Counted from the stretch's first letter, positions 12,601 to 24,993 are shown. The stretch: DNA of 64,000 nt from Chionis minor (GCA_013398295.1 VZSF01011131.1:4705-68704), one strand, 5' to 3'. Numbers and translations: made by a program. The notes: generated by a model from the letters alone, not told the origin.

Positions 12601-15600
12601 TGTTGGGGCTTTTTTCCTTGGTGTGGGTTTTTTTGGTGTTTTGTTTCCATTTGTTTTTTTTTCTTCTTACAGTACTATTTGTATTTTGGCTGGACATAAA
12701 TCAGTTTTGATTGTTAGGATAAAACTAATTTTTAGATTAAGACCACTAAATACACCTGGCTTCAAATGATGCAGGTGTCTCAAATTACAGTCAGCAGAGC
12801 CTGGAAAGTCTACTCACCAAGACCTCTAGTGGCTCCTTAGCTGAATACCTGTGACTCTCCAGCTTTCCTCTAATATGGAGGTCCCTGTCCTCCCCATTTG
12901 TGCCTTAGGGTAGCATAAGGTCCTGCCTGTAGTGATACACTTAAAACTGATTTATTGTTGTGGTTTATGACCAAATGGCAGTGTGGAGGCTAAATGTCAT
13001 AGCAAATCACAGAATGGTAGAGGTTGGAAAGGACCTTTGGAGATCATCTCGTCCAACCCCCCTGCCAAAGCAGGTTCCCTTATAGTAGTACCTTTCAGCC
13101 TCCTTGGGTTCCTTGAAAGTAGGAGAGATGGCTTCAGATCTCGGTGCAAGGTTGTGGGGCTTCCCTCCCCAGCATCTTTTCCAGAAACTCTTCTTTAGTG
13201 TTCTTGGTTATATAGGATTGGATGGAGAATACCTTGTTGATTATTAGTTTGTTCAAATTTCTCTGTCATTTTCCTATTTACTGTCACTGATACTAGCACT
13301 GGCAACCTGCTTGTTCCATATGCTTGGTCGCTTTTGCACTTCTACACGATCAACAGATTGTTTGCATAGTTTAGCTATCTATTTCCTTTAGCACACCAAC
13401 ACTATTTTGTTGTTTGGGACAGGTGGCTGATGGTACTTTGCCTGCTTCTGCTATGTTAGAAAGACAGTGAAGATCCTGAGCTTATGCTAACAGCTATGCT
13501 AGCTAGATCTAACTCGGGCTGCATCCTGCACGTTTACTCTTCATCTGGCAACAATGCTTGCTGAAGACTGTTTCAAAAGTTAACCACTGTCATGGTTAGC
13601 ACTGAATTTTTGGAGAAGTCTGATAATGGGCATCAGCAAGTGTATCAACATTTCACTAATACCTTTAATTTCAGAAATATATTTTAAGTCTTGCTTTGGA
13701 TGTGACTTTGGGCAGGCTGTGTAGTTTTCATGAAATGCTGTTTTTTTGTTTCTAGCACCTCAGCAGCAGGTTATTGTGCCAGATTCCAAGCTGATACCAC
13801 ACATGAATGCATCGGGCATGGTAAGAAAAGTTTATACATGCATGCACTGTCGTTTTGTAAGTTGTTTTGATTAAATAGTAAACACAAATCTGGTATTGGT
13901 CATCAGATGGCTAAAAGTAATTTAGGACACACTGGTAAAGCTGTCTGCTATCTTTCTGAGTTTTGCTGCTGCACTGACAATTTAGAAACAGTAATCCATG
14001 ACTTTAGTTTTGATAACAAATCTAGGACTACCTTGATCCTCTGCTTTAAATGTATTTAAGCAAAACTTTTTTTTAATCAGAAATTGGAGTACTCTTGGTA
14101 TGCATGTGCATAATGATGTGCTCATTATATACCAACGCAACGCTATTAACTGACACAAGCATCTTGTGTTTGCTAGATACAGGAAAAAACATTAACTACT
14201 CTGAAATTTAAGCTTATATCGAATGAGACATTATTTAGCAATTCACGTTGATCTTTTACAGTCAAGTTATTTTGATTAACTAGTTTTGTAATACTGTATA
14301 AAACCAAGTCTGGTCATTTACCTTTTTCTTGTGATTTTAATCTCTAGAGGTTAATTTTGGTTATCTTGCTTTAAACACCCTGGTTTAATTTTTTAAAAAA
14401 ATTGCTTGCAAAGTGATGAAAATAACAGCTAGTACAAGTTAAATATGTGAATTAAGACCAGAATTCATTGCATTCTCACCACTTTTATGGTAAAAGACTG
14501 TGAAACAAAGTTTCATGATTAGTCAAAGCTGCATCAACTTGCTCAGCATTCGCTTCTCCATTACCTGCTGACCTTATTATAGAAAAGAACCTGAACTTTG
14601 TTAAACAAAGAGCATAATTTACTGGGAGGCCGAGAGTACGTTAACATCTACTTTTTTTCTTCTGTGTTTCGTAACCGTTTTTGTGTGATTTGTGACTTCC
14701 CAAGTCCAATAGTTAAATATTTTTTTTCTGTCTCATTCAGTTAGGTCTTGTTGATGGCTATTGCAAAAATGAGTATGCTGTGCTTTTAAAACGCTGCTGC
14801 TGTCAAAACATAGATGAATTGTATACTGCAAATGACAACTGCTCAGTAAACAACTACAGAATCGATTCGGAATTACTGTGTGTGTTCAGCAGAAACATTT
14901 AAGTTGGTATTAAGGAGTGGATCTGACAGACATTGGATGTATCGGAAGGCAGAGGGTAATGAGAGTGTATTCATCTGCCTTCTCTGGGATGTGAGGATGC
15001 ACACGAGCACTTCTTAGTTTTGCTCTGGTGATGTTTGATTTTGGCAGTTGTAACTACTGTATTGACCAGCCAGGACAGGGAGATCATATTTCTTATAAAC
15101 AGGAAGTGTGCACTCTACAGCATAATGAAGTTTAAATCCTTTCAGTAGCAAAGAGTAATTGGCCATGCTTCCTTTATAGTGGGGAAAGGGAGGCTTTTCC
15201 ACAGGCAGCTGAAGTTAGGCCCTTGAAATGGAGAGGCCTTTGGACAAGACCATCTCCCTCTGCGAGTTAAGGACTTAATGCAGATTTTTGTGTTAGGAGC
15301 TGCCATAATTGTGTTGGAATTCAGTTTCCTTGTAAGTTCAAATCATTACCCATTGAGAATGTTTGGCTTTCCCTTCTAATGACCTGTCTTGAGAGAAAAA
15401 ATTACTAATTCTGTGAACAGTCAGTACGCTGTATGCATATATCCACTCAAAAGAGCTGTGTTAGGCAGGACTTGAAACGCAAATCGTTTACAGAATGAAG
15501 AAAAATGCAAACCTGATCACTGCTCCTTGTGAAAACAAGACAGGCAAACATGATCATTGCTCCAGTACCGTATGTTTATTCAGATTAGTAGGCCCATATC

Positions 15601-18600
15601 TTTAGCTGATTTGAAAAAGTGTAAGTAAAATTGCCACGTGAGCAATGCAGTGTGGTACTAGTACATCAGCAGAGAAGGCACAGGAGAAGAAAAAAATCTG
15701 CTGAGCTTGCAGATAAGCCAAGAAACCACATGGAGCAGCTTTGAAGTGTGATGCTTAGTGGTTGTTTCTTCAGTCTTCTTTCTGTTAGGGAAGAAGGAAA
15801 ATAATTTTTATATGTAGTATGATGTACAGTTGATAAATGCCTGCATTTCAATAGCTGTAGAAGCTTGTGTACAAACATTGTAAACAGCAATAAAAAGGTA
15901 CGTATTTTCAGGCAGCGTGTTGTGAGATGAAACGCTGGCAATAACATCTGTGGTTAAAAAGCTTTTCTTGTATTTCAGAGTGCTGCAGCCACTGCAGCTA
16001 CATTGGCTCTCCCTGCTGGCGTTACTCCAGTTCAGCAGATACTTACAAATTCAGGTAACCGTCTTAACATTGAGATCAAACAATGGTTTTGAGGGTGCTT
16101 GGGAGAGAAATTCTGTGGTTTTTCTCCCTGCTATAGATTGTTAAAAAGGAGAACCTGAGAAATCCACCTTTACAAGATAGTGCGGTCTCTTCAGTAGACT
16201 CCTGGACTCTTTTGCTTGCTGACTTGGTAGTCTTACAAGCCTCGTGGTTCTGACCAAACAGGTGTTGCTGTCTCTCCTCTTGGCGTATTTCTGAGCTTTG
16301 TGGTGTATGATGTGAGCACAGATACTAGGCTGGTTATAAAAGAGCAGGATCACTTAATCTGTGACTTCAGATGAGGAACGTCTTAAGTTTTTTTTCATCA
16401 TTTTTAAATACAGTCATGCTGTACGTTTAGAATATAATTGTATGTTACTTATACGAACAGCATATATGATGTTTCATGTACTTGTGTATTATGCTGATAT
16501 TATAAGCTTGATTCTAGATCTGTTCTGCAAGCAGAGTAAAGATCTGAGAAAACTCATTTTCTAGAATCAGTTGCTGCTTTTGCCAGAGTAATTCATCTGG
16601 TCTGCTCAGAATCACCTGGGACTTAGCCTCTCTGCTTTAAACGTTTGAATGTGTAATGGATATGTAGTTGAAGTAAAATTTAAATGTGTAGCTGTTCCAG
16701 AAATCAAAATCTTTCTAGTGTTTAAGGACGCACATCTATGTTTGTCATAGCGTAGAATAATCAGCGCCCCACATTCATTAATTTTGTTATGGTTGTAATT
16801 TTTTTGCTTCAGTTACAAATATTTATAGTAGGTTTTCTTAAACAAGGGGCTAGGTTAGCCCCTTCTTTCAGATATACTTAGTTATTTCAGTAAACGGGGC
16901 TTTGCATTTGTTGTGGAGGGAGAACACTAAATCGAAACAGTCCTTGAGGGAAGTGTATGAATTTCAGGATTAGCTAATTTAATTTCTTCTCTTCCTCCAT
17001 CTTTCTGATTAGGGATGTGAAAAATTAATGTTGGAATAGATATTAGCTCTTGCTTTTCAGAGTTGGAGGGCATCTCTTGTGAAGTGATGAAAGGTATAAA
17101 ATGATAAAGCTATAGGATAATAAAATCAAGTATAGGCATTATGGGAACAGAAAGGAGAGGTGGATAGTAAGTATAAGGATAGATATTTTTTTTTTCAAAA
17201 TATTATTGTTTTCAACAATAATATTGCAAAGAAAGTTATGCACAGAGGAATTTCTTGTAAGGTGATAGTGAGAGGGAAGAAAATCTGAGGGTAGGACATC
17301 ATCTGGCAGAACCCTGGGAATACCACAGTGTTAGCAGGGGATAGAATTTTTGTGGTGTTAATACCTGTATTCCTATTTCGGTATATGTTCATTTGTCTTT
17401 CTGTAAAATATATCTTTTGAAACACGAGCTATGTTCGTAAGTGTGAGCTAATATTTAAAATACTGTGCTGCGTTAAAGGATTAGACTTCGGCTTGCATAT
17501 GTAAATTTATTTTTGGATTGCATACCTCACGATTGTATTTAGATTGTAAACAACCCTATTAGTTCTTTGTTTCTGACACAGCTGCTATAGCATAGTATCT
17601 TTTCACTGCTGAAACATAAAACACTCTCCTTTAATTGTCATTGGTGTTCTTCCAGGAAACAAGCTTCTAATCTAAGATAATTTTGAAAGTGAATTTCTAT
17701 ATTCGATTAATTTGATATTTACTTTTTTACAGGCCAGATCCTCCAAGTAGTTAGAACTGCAAATGGAGCTCAGTATATCATTCAGCAACAGCAGCCAGTT
17801 GTTCTACAGCAGCAGGTCATACCACAAATGCAGCCTGGTGGAGTACAACCACCTGTTATACAGCAGGTAAAGTAAATTTTTGAATAGGTGCACTTGAAAG
17901 AAAAACCATTATATTAAATACTAAAGAGGCTTGCATTTAGGTAAGCAAATTGAAAACAATTTTGACATGCCGTTCACTGTCTGACTGGCTGCAGTTTAAA
18001 ATTTCTTTTGTGTGTCTCCTCATGACAATTATATTTTGTGCATAATGCTAGTCTACATCCTTTTAAAAATCTGTATATCAGTTAAAATGATTCTGTGTCA
18101 CATATAGAAGAAAATACCTGAAACAAACACGTACACCCCCCTTGGTGGTTTTAGTGGTGAATACAGTACGTTTTATGAGGTTGTTTGTTCAGTTACAAGG
18201 TCAACTGTGTGTCCAGACCCTGTAAGCATTGAATTTAGCATTCTGTCACATTTGCACAGTTTAAGCATGAATTTATAGAGAGATTAAATGTTTTACAGAG
18301 AAGGTTTAAAAATAGTCTTTTACTTGAATTTAAACATTCCTCTGCTGGGCTTGGAACTCAAGCATGGTGGTAGTGCTAGTGTTTTAGAAGAGAAAGACAG
18401 TAGGTTTTCCTTAGATTTAGCAATGCAAAATGCAGAAGATGAATACCAAGTACCGAAAGAAGGAACGTAATTGAAGATTAAATTATGTGTCTGATACAGG
18501 TGGAATATTTGTGGAATATTTGGAAGTCTTTTCTCTTAATTAGCGCAAGTCAGATTGATATGCTTTAATTGTTTTCTGTAAGTGATGTGGTAGTCTGTTA

Positions 18601-21600
18601 TGGAAGCAGCCACAGTACTTGCAATGATATTCCATCAGGTTTTGGCTCCTATCCCTGGAGGGATTTCCCAGCAGACAGGAGTGATTATTCAGCCTCAGCA
18701 GATCCTGTTTACAGGAAATAAAACACAAGTCATACCTACAACAGTGGCTGCCCCTACACCGGCTCAAGCACAGATTCCTGCAGCTGGTCAGCAGCAACCA
18801 CAACAACAACAGGCGCAACCACAAGCACCACTTGTTCTCCAAGTTGATGGAGCAGGGGACACATCGTCAGAAGAAGAAGAAGATGAGGAAGAAGACTATG
18901 ATGACGATGAAGAGGAAGACAAAGAAAAAGATGGGGGTGAAGATGGCCAAGTTGAAGAGGTAAACTTAACGCTATTTCAGAAGGCTGGAGCATGCTTGTG
19001 TTTGTTTTTCTGTTTTGGGGTTTTTTTTCAGTACTTGAAAGAAAACTGTATTCTTCAAATAATATTATATTCCAATGATCTTGAGAATATAACTTATATC
19101 CTTGTACTTCAAGTTCTTTATTTCCTTTATTGAAGTTGTGGAAACTGTGTGTATTGGCAAAGCACCTTGAAATGCAGCTGGGGAAGATGGGGGACACAGC
19201 AAAAAACTGTTAGTTGTTGTTAATGCCCTCTTAAAAACTTCAACAGTAATATTTCTGATGGTACGGAGAGGTCAGCCATGAAATTATGAAACCTTTATAA
19301 GCAAACAGAAATAGTCAACTGCGCTTGGCACTGAGTGAATACAAAAGCAAGGTGTTAAGAAGATTGACAAAAAGGAGAGCGTATATTTAATTCACTGAGG
19401 GGACCAATAGACATGGTCTGACCTGTATCCTACTGACTGTTCTGTTGCTTTCTGTTACACTGCAACAAGCCTGAGAACTCAAATTTTATTATAAAGCACT
19501 TTCTAGAAACACATCTGACCTTGATTTAATGAGGTCAGGAGATAGGAACAGGAGTGAATATTCATCGTAACTGTTAGGGTTTGAAGAACCCACAACAATT
19601 TGTTGTCCTTTAGACAATTATTCTATTAAGTGATGACCCCTCCCACCTGGGAAGGGGGAACTGGGAAAGAAACAAACAAGGAAACCTGGGGATTGAAATA
19701 TAAACAGATTTAATAGAGTAATACTAAATAATTAACAATAATGCTAAAGAACCAATATTGATCCTGATACCAATCTAAAATACACAAGGATTATATTCAG
19801 CCAATTACACCAGGAGGAAGCCGTGCACTTGTAGCAGTGGACAGCAAGTGTCGGACACTGTGAGTGCTGTGGCCTTGGGAGGAAGGGAAGGGCTCGGGGG
19901 TCTGGCACTGGGACAAGATTTTCTCAGGATTGCAGCCATCATAGAATAGAAGAAGGAAAGAGGAAAGAATGAAAGTAATTTTTAAGGGATGTGAGAATAC
20001 ATTCTAGAAGGTCTGGAGAGGTTATTTTATATGTATTTATGCCAGATCATATTAAAGCACGTTTTTTCCCCCCTCCCTGTCTGCATGTGTTCAGGTCTGT
20101 TTCTGGTACATTAAATGTAAGTCATGGAGTTCCTATTTTTAATTGGCACATAGGGAGTGATGTGACTAGTGTTGCCTTTTCACTGCTTAGATGCATTAGA
20201 AAAATGAAAATCTGCATAATGAATAATTTTTTTTGTAAAGACAAATTGCAAGCACCAGAACATTCACAGTAAAGGAGCAAGAATGATTGTGGTGACAAAA
20301 GGTTTCAGTCCACAGAATCTTCCCTGGACACTGAAGTTCCAGACTAAAATTGGTAGGAATATTTTCTTGGGATGGTGGGCAGGAAGGAAATGTGTGTACA
20401 TGAGCCTGGTGCTGGAAAGCCTAATATTCCCCACCTCAAATGCATTTTAGGTCCTGTAGTTCATAGACAGACTCTAACCTCGTGTGAGTGAGTAGTCCAA
20501 GTAAGAGCTCTGATGTTACTGAACGTGTAACTTCTTGCATTTGTTTCTTTCAGGAGCCTCTTAACAGTGAAGATGATGTGAGCGATGAGGAAGGACAAGA
20601 ACTGTTCGATACAGAAAATGTTGTTGTGTGCCAGTATGATAAGGTAATCTTTATAGAACAGAATCCAGTAGTTCTGCTTTCTCTGTTCTTTTTCCTATCA
20701 AGTAATAATTTTGAAGTAATAACTTTGTGATTGTTAAGTACAGGTAGATATATAAAGATTCTGATGTGAATGTTAATGTAAGAATTAGCTACTGTTTGTT
20801 TTCAAAACAGATTGGTGTGACAGGTTTGTACTAAACTTGGTAGTGAGTAAAACTTAGAAAAATTTGTTTGCATTTTTCTTTTTCTTCGTCATGTCTTTTT
20901 GTGACCTTTAACAAAAGGTCAGTCCTCTGTGTTCAGAAGTGAACTGTTGTAAGTAAGTTTGTACATTTGCTGTGGCCATGAATGGAAGAAGTAGTCATTA
21001 TGATTTAGACTTAAGGAAAACTGTTCCTCCATCACTAAAAATATCTCTTCTTGATGACTCAGTAGTTCTCAGAGGAGAAGGTCCTTTCTGTGCTGTGCAT
21101 TCTTTACTGAAATGGCAATGTGGAATGCTTTCGCTTATTTTGCTTTAAATTCTGCTGAACTGTCTTGCCTCCTCTATAGTGACTAATTTCTTTTTATGTA
21201 TTTGCCCTGGTATATGCAAGGATTTATCCATGTCTGAAATTGTTTTAAATGTTTCCAAAGGATATTAGAAACCTTTCTACTGAGGTAGTATGCATAAAGA
21301 TTATTCAACGTGGGTTTTCGTTCTTTTCCTATGCTAGATTAATTGGACTATGATGATTAAGGATCCTTTTTAAAGCAGAAGAAAGCTGTAAGATCATTGA
21401 CTAAAAACCCCTCCATTGCGAAGAATAGCTGGGTTAGAAAATCTTCAATTATGCCCAGACTCTGCTTAGATGTGTAATCAGATTCAACAGAAAATGTAAA
21501 GTGGAGGGAAGGGTATCAGTATCTATGTCCCAGCCATCTGTCTCCTCCAGACTGTAATCCAAAATTGTTAGTTTTGAAGCAATTCATGAGGATAGTGAGG

Positions 21601-24600
21601 GATCTCAGAATAGCAGTCAGTAAAGCTTTTTAGGAGCTGCTGAAGCTGAGCAACAGAAACTGCTCTGAAATCCTCACCCTTTTAAAAGTTACGCATGTGA
21701 ACTCAGTAGGGAACAGTGTCCATCGTTAATCTCTAGTGCCATGTGCACTGAAAGGGCTTCATCACTCATCAAACAGTCGTCATTCAGTTTGTCGCTATAA
21801 AATACACAGGATCAGCTCAGTTGTTCTGAGCAGAGTTCCTCCTTGCACAGTGTCCTGCATCAGCTGATGGTGGGCGCCTCTGGAAGAATGAGACAAGGGC
21901 AAGCAGGTAGCGATGCATGTGTAGAGCATTTTACCATTCTTCTGTGAACTGTCTCTTGCAGGGGAGATAGTGGTTTTGTATCAAATGACCAGTAGGGTAT
22001 TTTTTCCTTAATTTGTCAGAAATTAATTTGATTATTGTTTTGAATCCTTGTAAGCTTTGTCTTACAGCAAGAAGTTTCATAAATGAATTGTGATGTTTGG
22101 AGAATTACCTATTTTTTCCCCCATTAGTTTCATATGATACCTCCCAGTTGTTTGTTTAGAAGAGCGTTTCCTCTTTGCTTTCTTGTTGCCTTCTATGATA
22201 CTGAAGACCATCATAACCCTCCTCAGTCATATCTTTGAAATCAGAGCTACACTTTGCTTGGTTGCTGTTTGTACAGCTGTCCAAACATTGATTGTTCTTA
22301 CTTTCAATCTCCAGAGCTGTTTTATTCTTCTGTATCTTATTTGATACAGGTAGGTGAGGTTGAAAGAGGATCAGAGCTATTCATAATACAGGTGAATCTT
22401 CAATTTATTAAGTGGTGTAGCAATGTTCTGCAGTAGTTTTGACCCCACTGAACCACAGAGCTGATGTTCTCATGGAAGAGTCTTAGAACATTGGGATCTC
22501 TTTCCTGACCTGTAATTGTCAACTCAAACCCTTCATTTTTTTTTCTGTCCATGTAAGTTGAAGTTGTTTTTTCCATCATTACTACCTTCATATACATTGA
22601 ATGCCGCTGTTGGTTTTTTACACAATGGGTTAGGGCAGTAACATTGTTCTGCAGCTCTTCAGTAACTGTTCTTCTGTATCATCAGTGATGGGTTGTCATT
22701 TTCCAGATGATTAGTGAATTCTTAAACTATGCTGACTCCAGCCAGTACAAATCTCTTCTGGAATGATCTCATTTCACTGTAAAAACAGCATTCTTAGCCT
22801 TGTTTTCCCATCCTTATTCAGTTATTTATTCATCTGAGGACCTTCCTTCTTACCTCATGGCAGCTCACATGTTTCTGATGAGGGATTTTTGTTGAATGTC
22901 ATTTGGAAGGGCGAGTATATAAGCCAGATCTTTCCTTATTCATTTATTTGCTGTTGCCACTGACTTTTTAGCTTAAAGTGAATACAGACCAAACAATAGT
23001 ACAGTAACAGGCACAGAAGACAACAGTAGTACAATAACCAAACAATAATAGATTGGTGGAGTGCTATGGTCGTATCTCTTCTGGTGCTACAGCACTGATA
23101 GTAGATAATAAGACTTCCTGTCCTTGATGGAAGTTGAAAAAATTGCAATGGGGTTTCCTTTTTCTTACGTCTTTTTAAAAATGTTCTTAATTTTTTTCGT
23201 CACCTGATTACATCTCTATGTTTTATCTGCAAAAGTTTATCATAAACTTTTATCTTTTGGACGGCATGTCAGCTCTCTGAAAGATCTTTCCTTTCTTTGA
23301 GTATCTTACTGTACCAATAATCTTTAGCTCTTTCTGGTGCCCTTTTTTTGATAGGTGGCAGATATTTCTCTCCTCTGTTTACAGTATGTGGTGGGGTTTG
23401 GAGGGTATTTTTGGGTTGGTGGTTTGTTTTGTTTTTTCAAAATTTCTACCTTTAGATTGAATTTTTTTCAGTTTCCTTTGATTTTAAATTAAACATAAGA
23501 ACATAAATTTAAACACTCTTCCAGTGGATTTTTTGACTTCTTATTACCCTTGGGAAAATGTTTGTCTTGTGTAGTTGCTGTTAGTTCTGGTGATATTTTG
23601 TAATGTAAGCCCTGCATGCTGTCCTGAACCAAGAAAATCATTGTGTGTTTTCTGGGTTCCTGACTTAGGTCCTTCATGAAGTAGGACTTGACTGTATAGT
23701 AGCCTCGGTGCTACACACTGATGTTTATTCAGAAGGCATGACATAATTAAATCCTTCCAATCCTACAGCTATTTCTTGTCCTTCTATCTTTTCTTTTCTC
23801 CTTCACTGTATTGATCAACCTGCTTCCTGTAGTCAGGTAGTATTTGTTTGGCAGTAGGCATGAAGAAAGAAGAGTTACTTCTGTATGGAATATTTTTGTA
23901 AAGAGAATATGAATAAAACAAGTTTTTTATTCTTTGTCTTATCCTGTGTCAACAGGAATGGCCATTATAACCTGAAGGTCACAGGCTCCCGTAATTTTTC
24001 CTGTAAGGCTCTTAAACAAGGCCTTAAAAGGGCCAATATTTTAATTGGGAAGTAACTGGGAAGACTCTAGGTTAAAGTTGAGGCCTCATGCCACCATCCT
24101 CAATACTGGAGATGTTACTTCTCTCACTTGATACTTTACAGTGAGAATTGGAATGTAAGTCATATACAGTGACTCACTGTTGAGGAGAAATTACACAATA
24201 TAAGACCAGTACATATATTCTCTTGTGCATTTGGTACCACAGACTTTCAAACTGAAAACCTTGTAAATCATTCACTTGCCTTTTAACGAAAACTTAACTT
24301 TGGAAAACCCAGAGTCAAACTCTAATACTAGAAGTAGAAAGTTGAATGGGTCTGCTATCTGTCTATACATAACATAATCAAACTAGTTTTCACGTAGAAT
24401 GGAGTTTAGACAAGGGGTGAAAATAATAAAATTTAGTGTTTGACCCTTCTAGGGCTGGTTTAAAACGTTAGTCTTTCTGTTACCATGGTTGAAATGGGGA
24501 TTTCTGGTTTTCAAGTGGAGTTTTGCGGCTGTCGTAACCAAAGATAATTTAATGAAACTAAAGCAGCACAGGTGGATATATCTCCCTTCTTCCTTCCCAA

Positions 24601-24993
24601 CCACCTCTAAAATGTGCTGTGTGCTTTGGATTTTGGAATGCCTGTATGCTTGTGTGGTTTTGTGACAGTTGCTGTCCCTGGTTTAATACGTGAAAACTGC
24701 TGTATGCCCAATTAGTTTTTGTTTTTCATAGCTAAATGCAGAACTGATTTTCTAGATATTCATAGTAATTTAGTGATGTATGTATAATAGTTATTTTCAT
24801 TTTTTTTTTGCCCTTATGATTTACTTATGTGTTATTACCTATTTCTTATGCAGAGTAATAATTCAACTTTTTTCCCTGTTTTTAGATTCACAGAAGTAAA
24901 AACAAATGGAAATTTCATCTCAAAGATGGCATCATGAATCTTAATGGAAGAGATTATGTATTTTCCAAAGCCATTGGGGATGCAGAATGGTGA
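6508..24993 (+). CDS. GTF2A1: TFIIA alpha/beta subunit precursor, exons 2-9 (spliced; exon 1 upstream of window)
   Basis: This is the general transcription factor IIA large subunit, a nuclear protein that with TFIIA-gamma stabilises TBP on the TATA box. Eight coding exons join in phase: 6508-6609, 11432-11639, 13756-13820, 15979-16054, 17733-17866, 18639-18959, 20554-20643 and 24886-24993, giving 367 residues plus stop. With about 10 residues from exon 1 this makes about 377, close to the human 376. Visible parts are the N-terminal helical domain ([14 protein letters not shown]), a Gln/His-rich linker, a Gln-rich middle, the Taspase1 site QVDG, an acidic Asp/Glu block and the C-terminal beta-barrel domain ending AIGDAEW. 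All introns are GT-AG. The family is known to be cut by Taspase1 after the Asp of QVDG into alpha and beta. The reading frame is intact, and the gene is not the germline paralogue GTF2A1L, because it follows human GTF2A1 almost residue for residue. Confidence 0.97.
6610..11431 (+). other. GTF2A1: GTF2A1 intron 2
   Basis: A 4.8 kb intron, about two thirds of it a sense-oriented CR1 (about 6700-9772) that starts only about 100 bases after the exon 2 donor. The remaining 1.65 kb up to the exon 3 acceptor is AT-rich, with no recognisable exon or repeat. Confidence 0.85.
6700..9772 (+). mobile_element. CR1 LINE, long copy with endonuclease and reverse transcriptase remnants
   Basis: This is a 5'-truncated non-LTR retrotransposon, sense to GTF2A1. 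In order it shows an AP-endonuclease-like part (about 6985-7450: [24 protein letters not shown] text, [25 protein letters not shown]), a linker (about 7800-8140), the reverse transcriptase (about 8270-9160, with the FADDTELGG catalytic box at about 8908-8934) and the family's C-terminal region. The 3' end near 9750-9772 has degenerate ATTCTG repeats. The coding frame is broken many times: a stop near 7350, a frameshift near 8450, an in-frame deletion/frameshift near 8630, a one-base loss near 9082 and a TAG near 9284. The 5' border is approximate. The stretch 8685-9394 is almost identical to 40021-40730. Confidence 0.9.
11432..11639 (+). CDS. GTF2A1: GTF2A1 exon 3 (Gln/His tract)
   Basis: Sixty-nine codons plus one base (ends phase 1), acceptor CTAG, donor GTCAGA, a weaker donor than the others. 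It encodes [20 protein letters not shown], then a run of 11 Gln codons (11510-11542, mixed CAA/CAG) followed directly by 7 His codons (11543-11563), then a Gln/Pro linker to LIPASQQ. The tract is expected to be disordered and lies between the conserved domains, where length variation is tolerated. Confidence 0.95.
11640..13755 (+). other. GTF2A1: GTF2A1 intron 3
   Basis: AT-rich, 2.1 kb. It holds a short antisense CR1 tail (13004-13085) and simple A/T runs near 12545 and 12650. No other structure is recognised. Confidence 0.8.
13004..13085 (-). mobile_element. CR1 LINE 3'-end fragment
   Basis: The + strand reads AATCACAGAATGGTAGAGGT, then TGGAAAGGACCTTTGGAGAT and CGTCCAACCCCCCTGCC, which is the reverse complement of a classic avian CR1 3' end. 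Only about 80 bases are kept. It sits in intron 3, antisense to GTF2A1. Confidence 0.85.
13756..13820 (+). CDS. GTF2A1: GTF2A1 exon 4
   Basis: Sixty-five bases, acceptor TTTCTAG, donor GTAAGA. Two bases complete the Ala codon begun in exon 3, followed by 21 codons reading [20 protein letters not shown] and then Met. Human has KLIQHMNASNM at the end, so the exon is unambiguous. Confidence 0.95.
13821..15978 (+). other. GTF2A1: GTF2A1 intron 4
   Basis: AT-rich, 2.2 kb. I see no transposon, exon or RNA gene that can be supported by eye. Confidence 0.75.
15979..16054 (+). CDS. GTF2A1: GTF2A1 exon 5
   Basis: Twenty-five codons plus one base, acceptor TATTTCAG, donor GTAACC. It encodes [20 protein letters not shown] and then ILTNS, identical in this part to human. 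This belongs to the poorly structured region between the two TFIIA domains. Confidence 0.95.
16055..17732 (+). other. GTF2A1: GTF2A1 intron 5
   Basis: AT-rich, 1.7 kb, ending in a pyrimidine tract and ACAG. No repeat or exon recognised. Confidence 0.75.
17733..17866 (+). CDS. GTF2A1: GTF2A1 exon 6
   Basis: Two bases complete Gly, then 44 codons ([20 protein letters not shown] through PPVIQQ), acceptor TTACAG, donor GTAAAG. Gln-rich, expected disordered, and close to human QLLQVVRAANGAQYIFQPQQ. Confidence 0.95.
17867..18638 (+). other. GTF2A1: GTF2A1 intron 6
   Basis: A 772-base intron with no recognisable element. It contains the run ACACGTACACCCCCC near 18127 and otherwise ordinary AT-rich sequence. 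Confidence 0.8.
18639..18959 (+). CDS. GTF2A1: GTF2A1 exon 7 (Taspase1 site and acidic block)
   Basis: The largest exon, 107 codons, phase 0 at both ends. It encodes [20 protein letters not shown], a Gln/Pro stretch, [17 protein letters not shown] and a long Asp/Glu block ending GEDGQVEE. The Taspase1 cleavage motif QVDG is at 18840-18851, followed by Ala where human has Thr. Cleavage there is established for the family and would separate alpha from beta. Confidence 0.96.
18960..20553 (+). other. GTF2A1: GTF2A1 intron 7
   Basis: A 1.6 kb intron. Its middle is a partial LTR in antisense orientation (19572 to about 19940). The rest is unremarkable AT-rich sequence ending in TTTCTTTCAG. Confidence 0.85.
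19572..19940 (-). mobile_element. Partial endogenous-retrovirus LTR
   Basis: The + strand begins TGTTAGGGTTTGAAGAACCC, which reversed is an LTR end finishing in CAAACCCTAACA. On the - strand a T/A-rich U3/R-like part with ATTAAA (reverse of TTTAAT near 19708) precedes a CCCAGTTCCCCTTCCCAGGT block, a layout seen in avian ERV LTRs. The outer (U3) border is not clear and no target duplication is evident, so the copy is probably truncated. No internal gag/pol sequence adjoins it. Only the repeat itself is annotated. Confidence 0.55.
20554..20643 (+). CDS. GTF2A1: GTF2A1 exon 8
   Basis: Thirty codons, phase 0 at both ends, acceptor CTTTCAG, donor GTAATC. It encodes [20 protein letters not shown] followed by [10 protein letters not shown], identical to human. 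It begins the C-terminal TFIIA-beta domain that contacts TBP and DNA in the known complex. Confidence 0.96.
20644..24885 (+). other. GTF2A1: GTF2A1 intron 8
   Basis: A 4.2 kb AT-rich intron. A hint of an old CR1-like tail (AACATAAGAACATAAA) occurs near 23493 but is too short to call. I see no exon or RNA gene. Confidence 0.75.
24886..24993 (+). CDS. GTF2A1: GTF2A1 exon 9 (last coding exon)
   Basis: Thirty-five codons and the stop TGA at 24991-24993, after the acceptor TTTTTAG. It encodes [20 protein letters not shown] then [15 protein letters not shown], with a single conservative change (Val for Ile) from human. This is the C-terminal half of the TFIIA-beta barrel. Confidence 0.97.
   Translation: MHRSKNKWKFHLKDGIMNLNGRDYVFSKAIGDAEW

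Noticed and set aside
13821..17732. An H/ACA snoRNA that mammalian GTF2A1 introns are, to my recollection, known to host
   Set aside because: I looked for two hairpins with an H box and a terminal ACA in the introns and could not establish one by eye. A covariance-model search (Infernal) would be needed.
18754..19197. 147-codon minus-strand ORF opposite GTF2A1 exon 7
   Set aside because: It arises from the reverse complement of the Gln- and acidic-rich codons; it has a low-complexity Leu/Val/His composition and no independent support.
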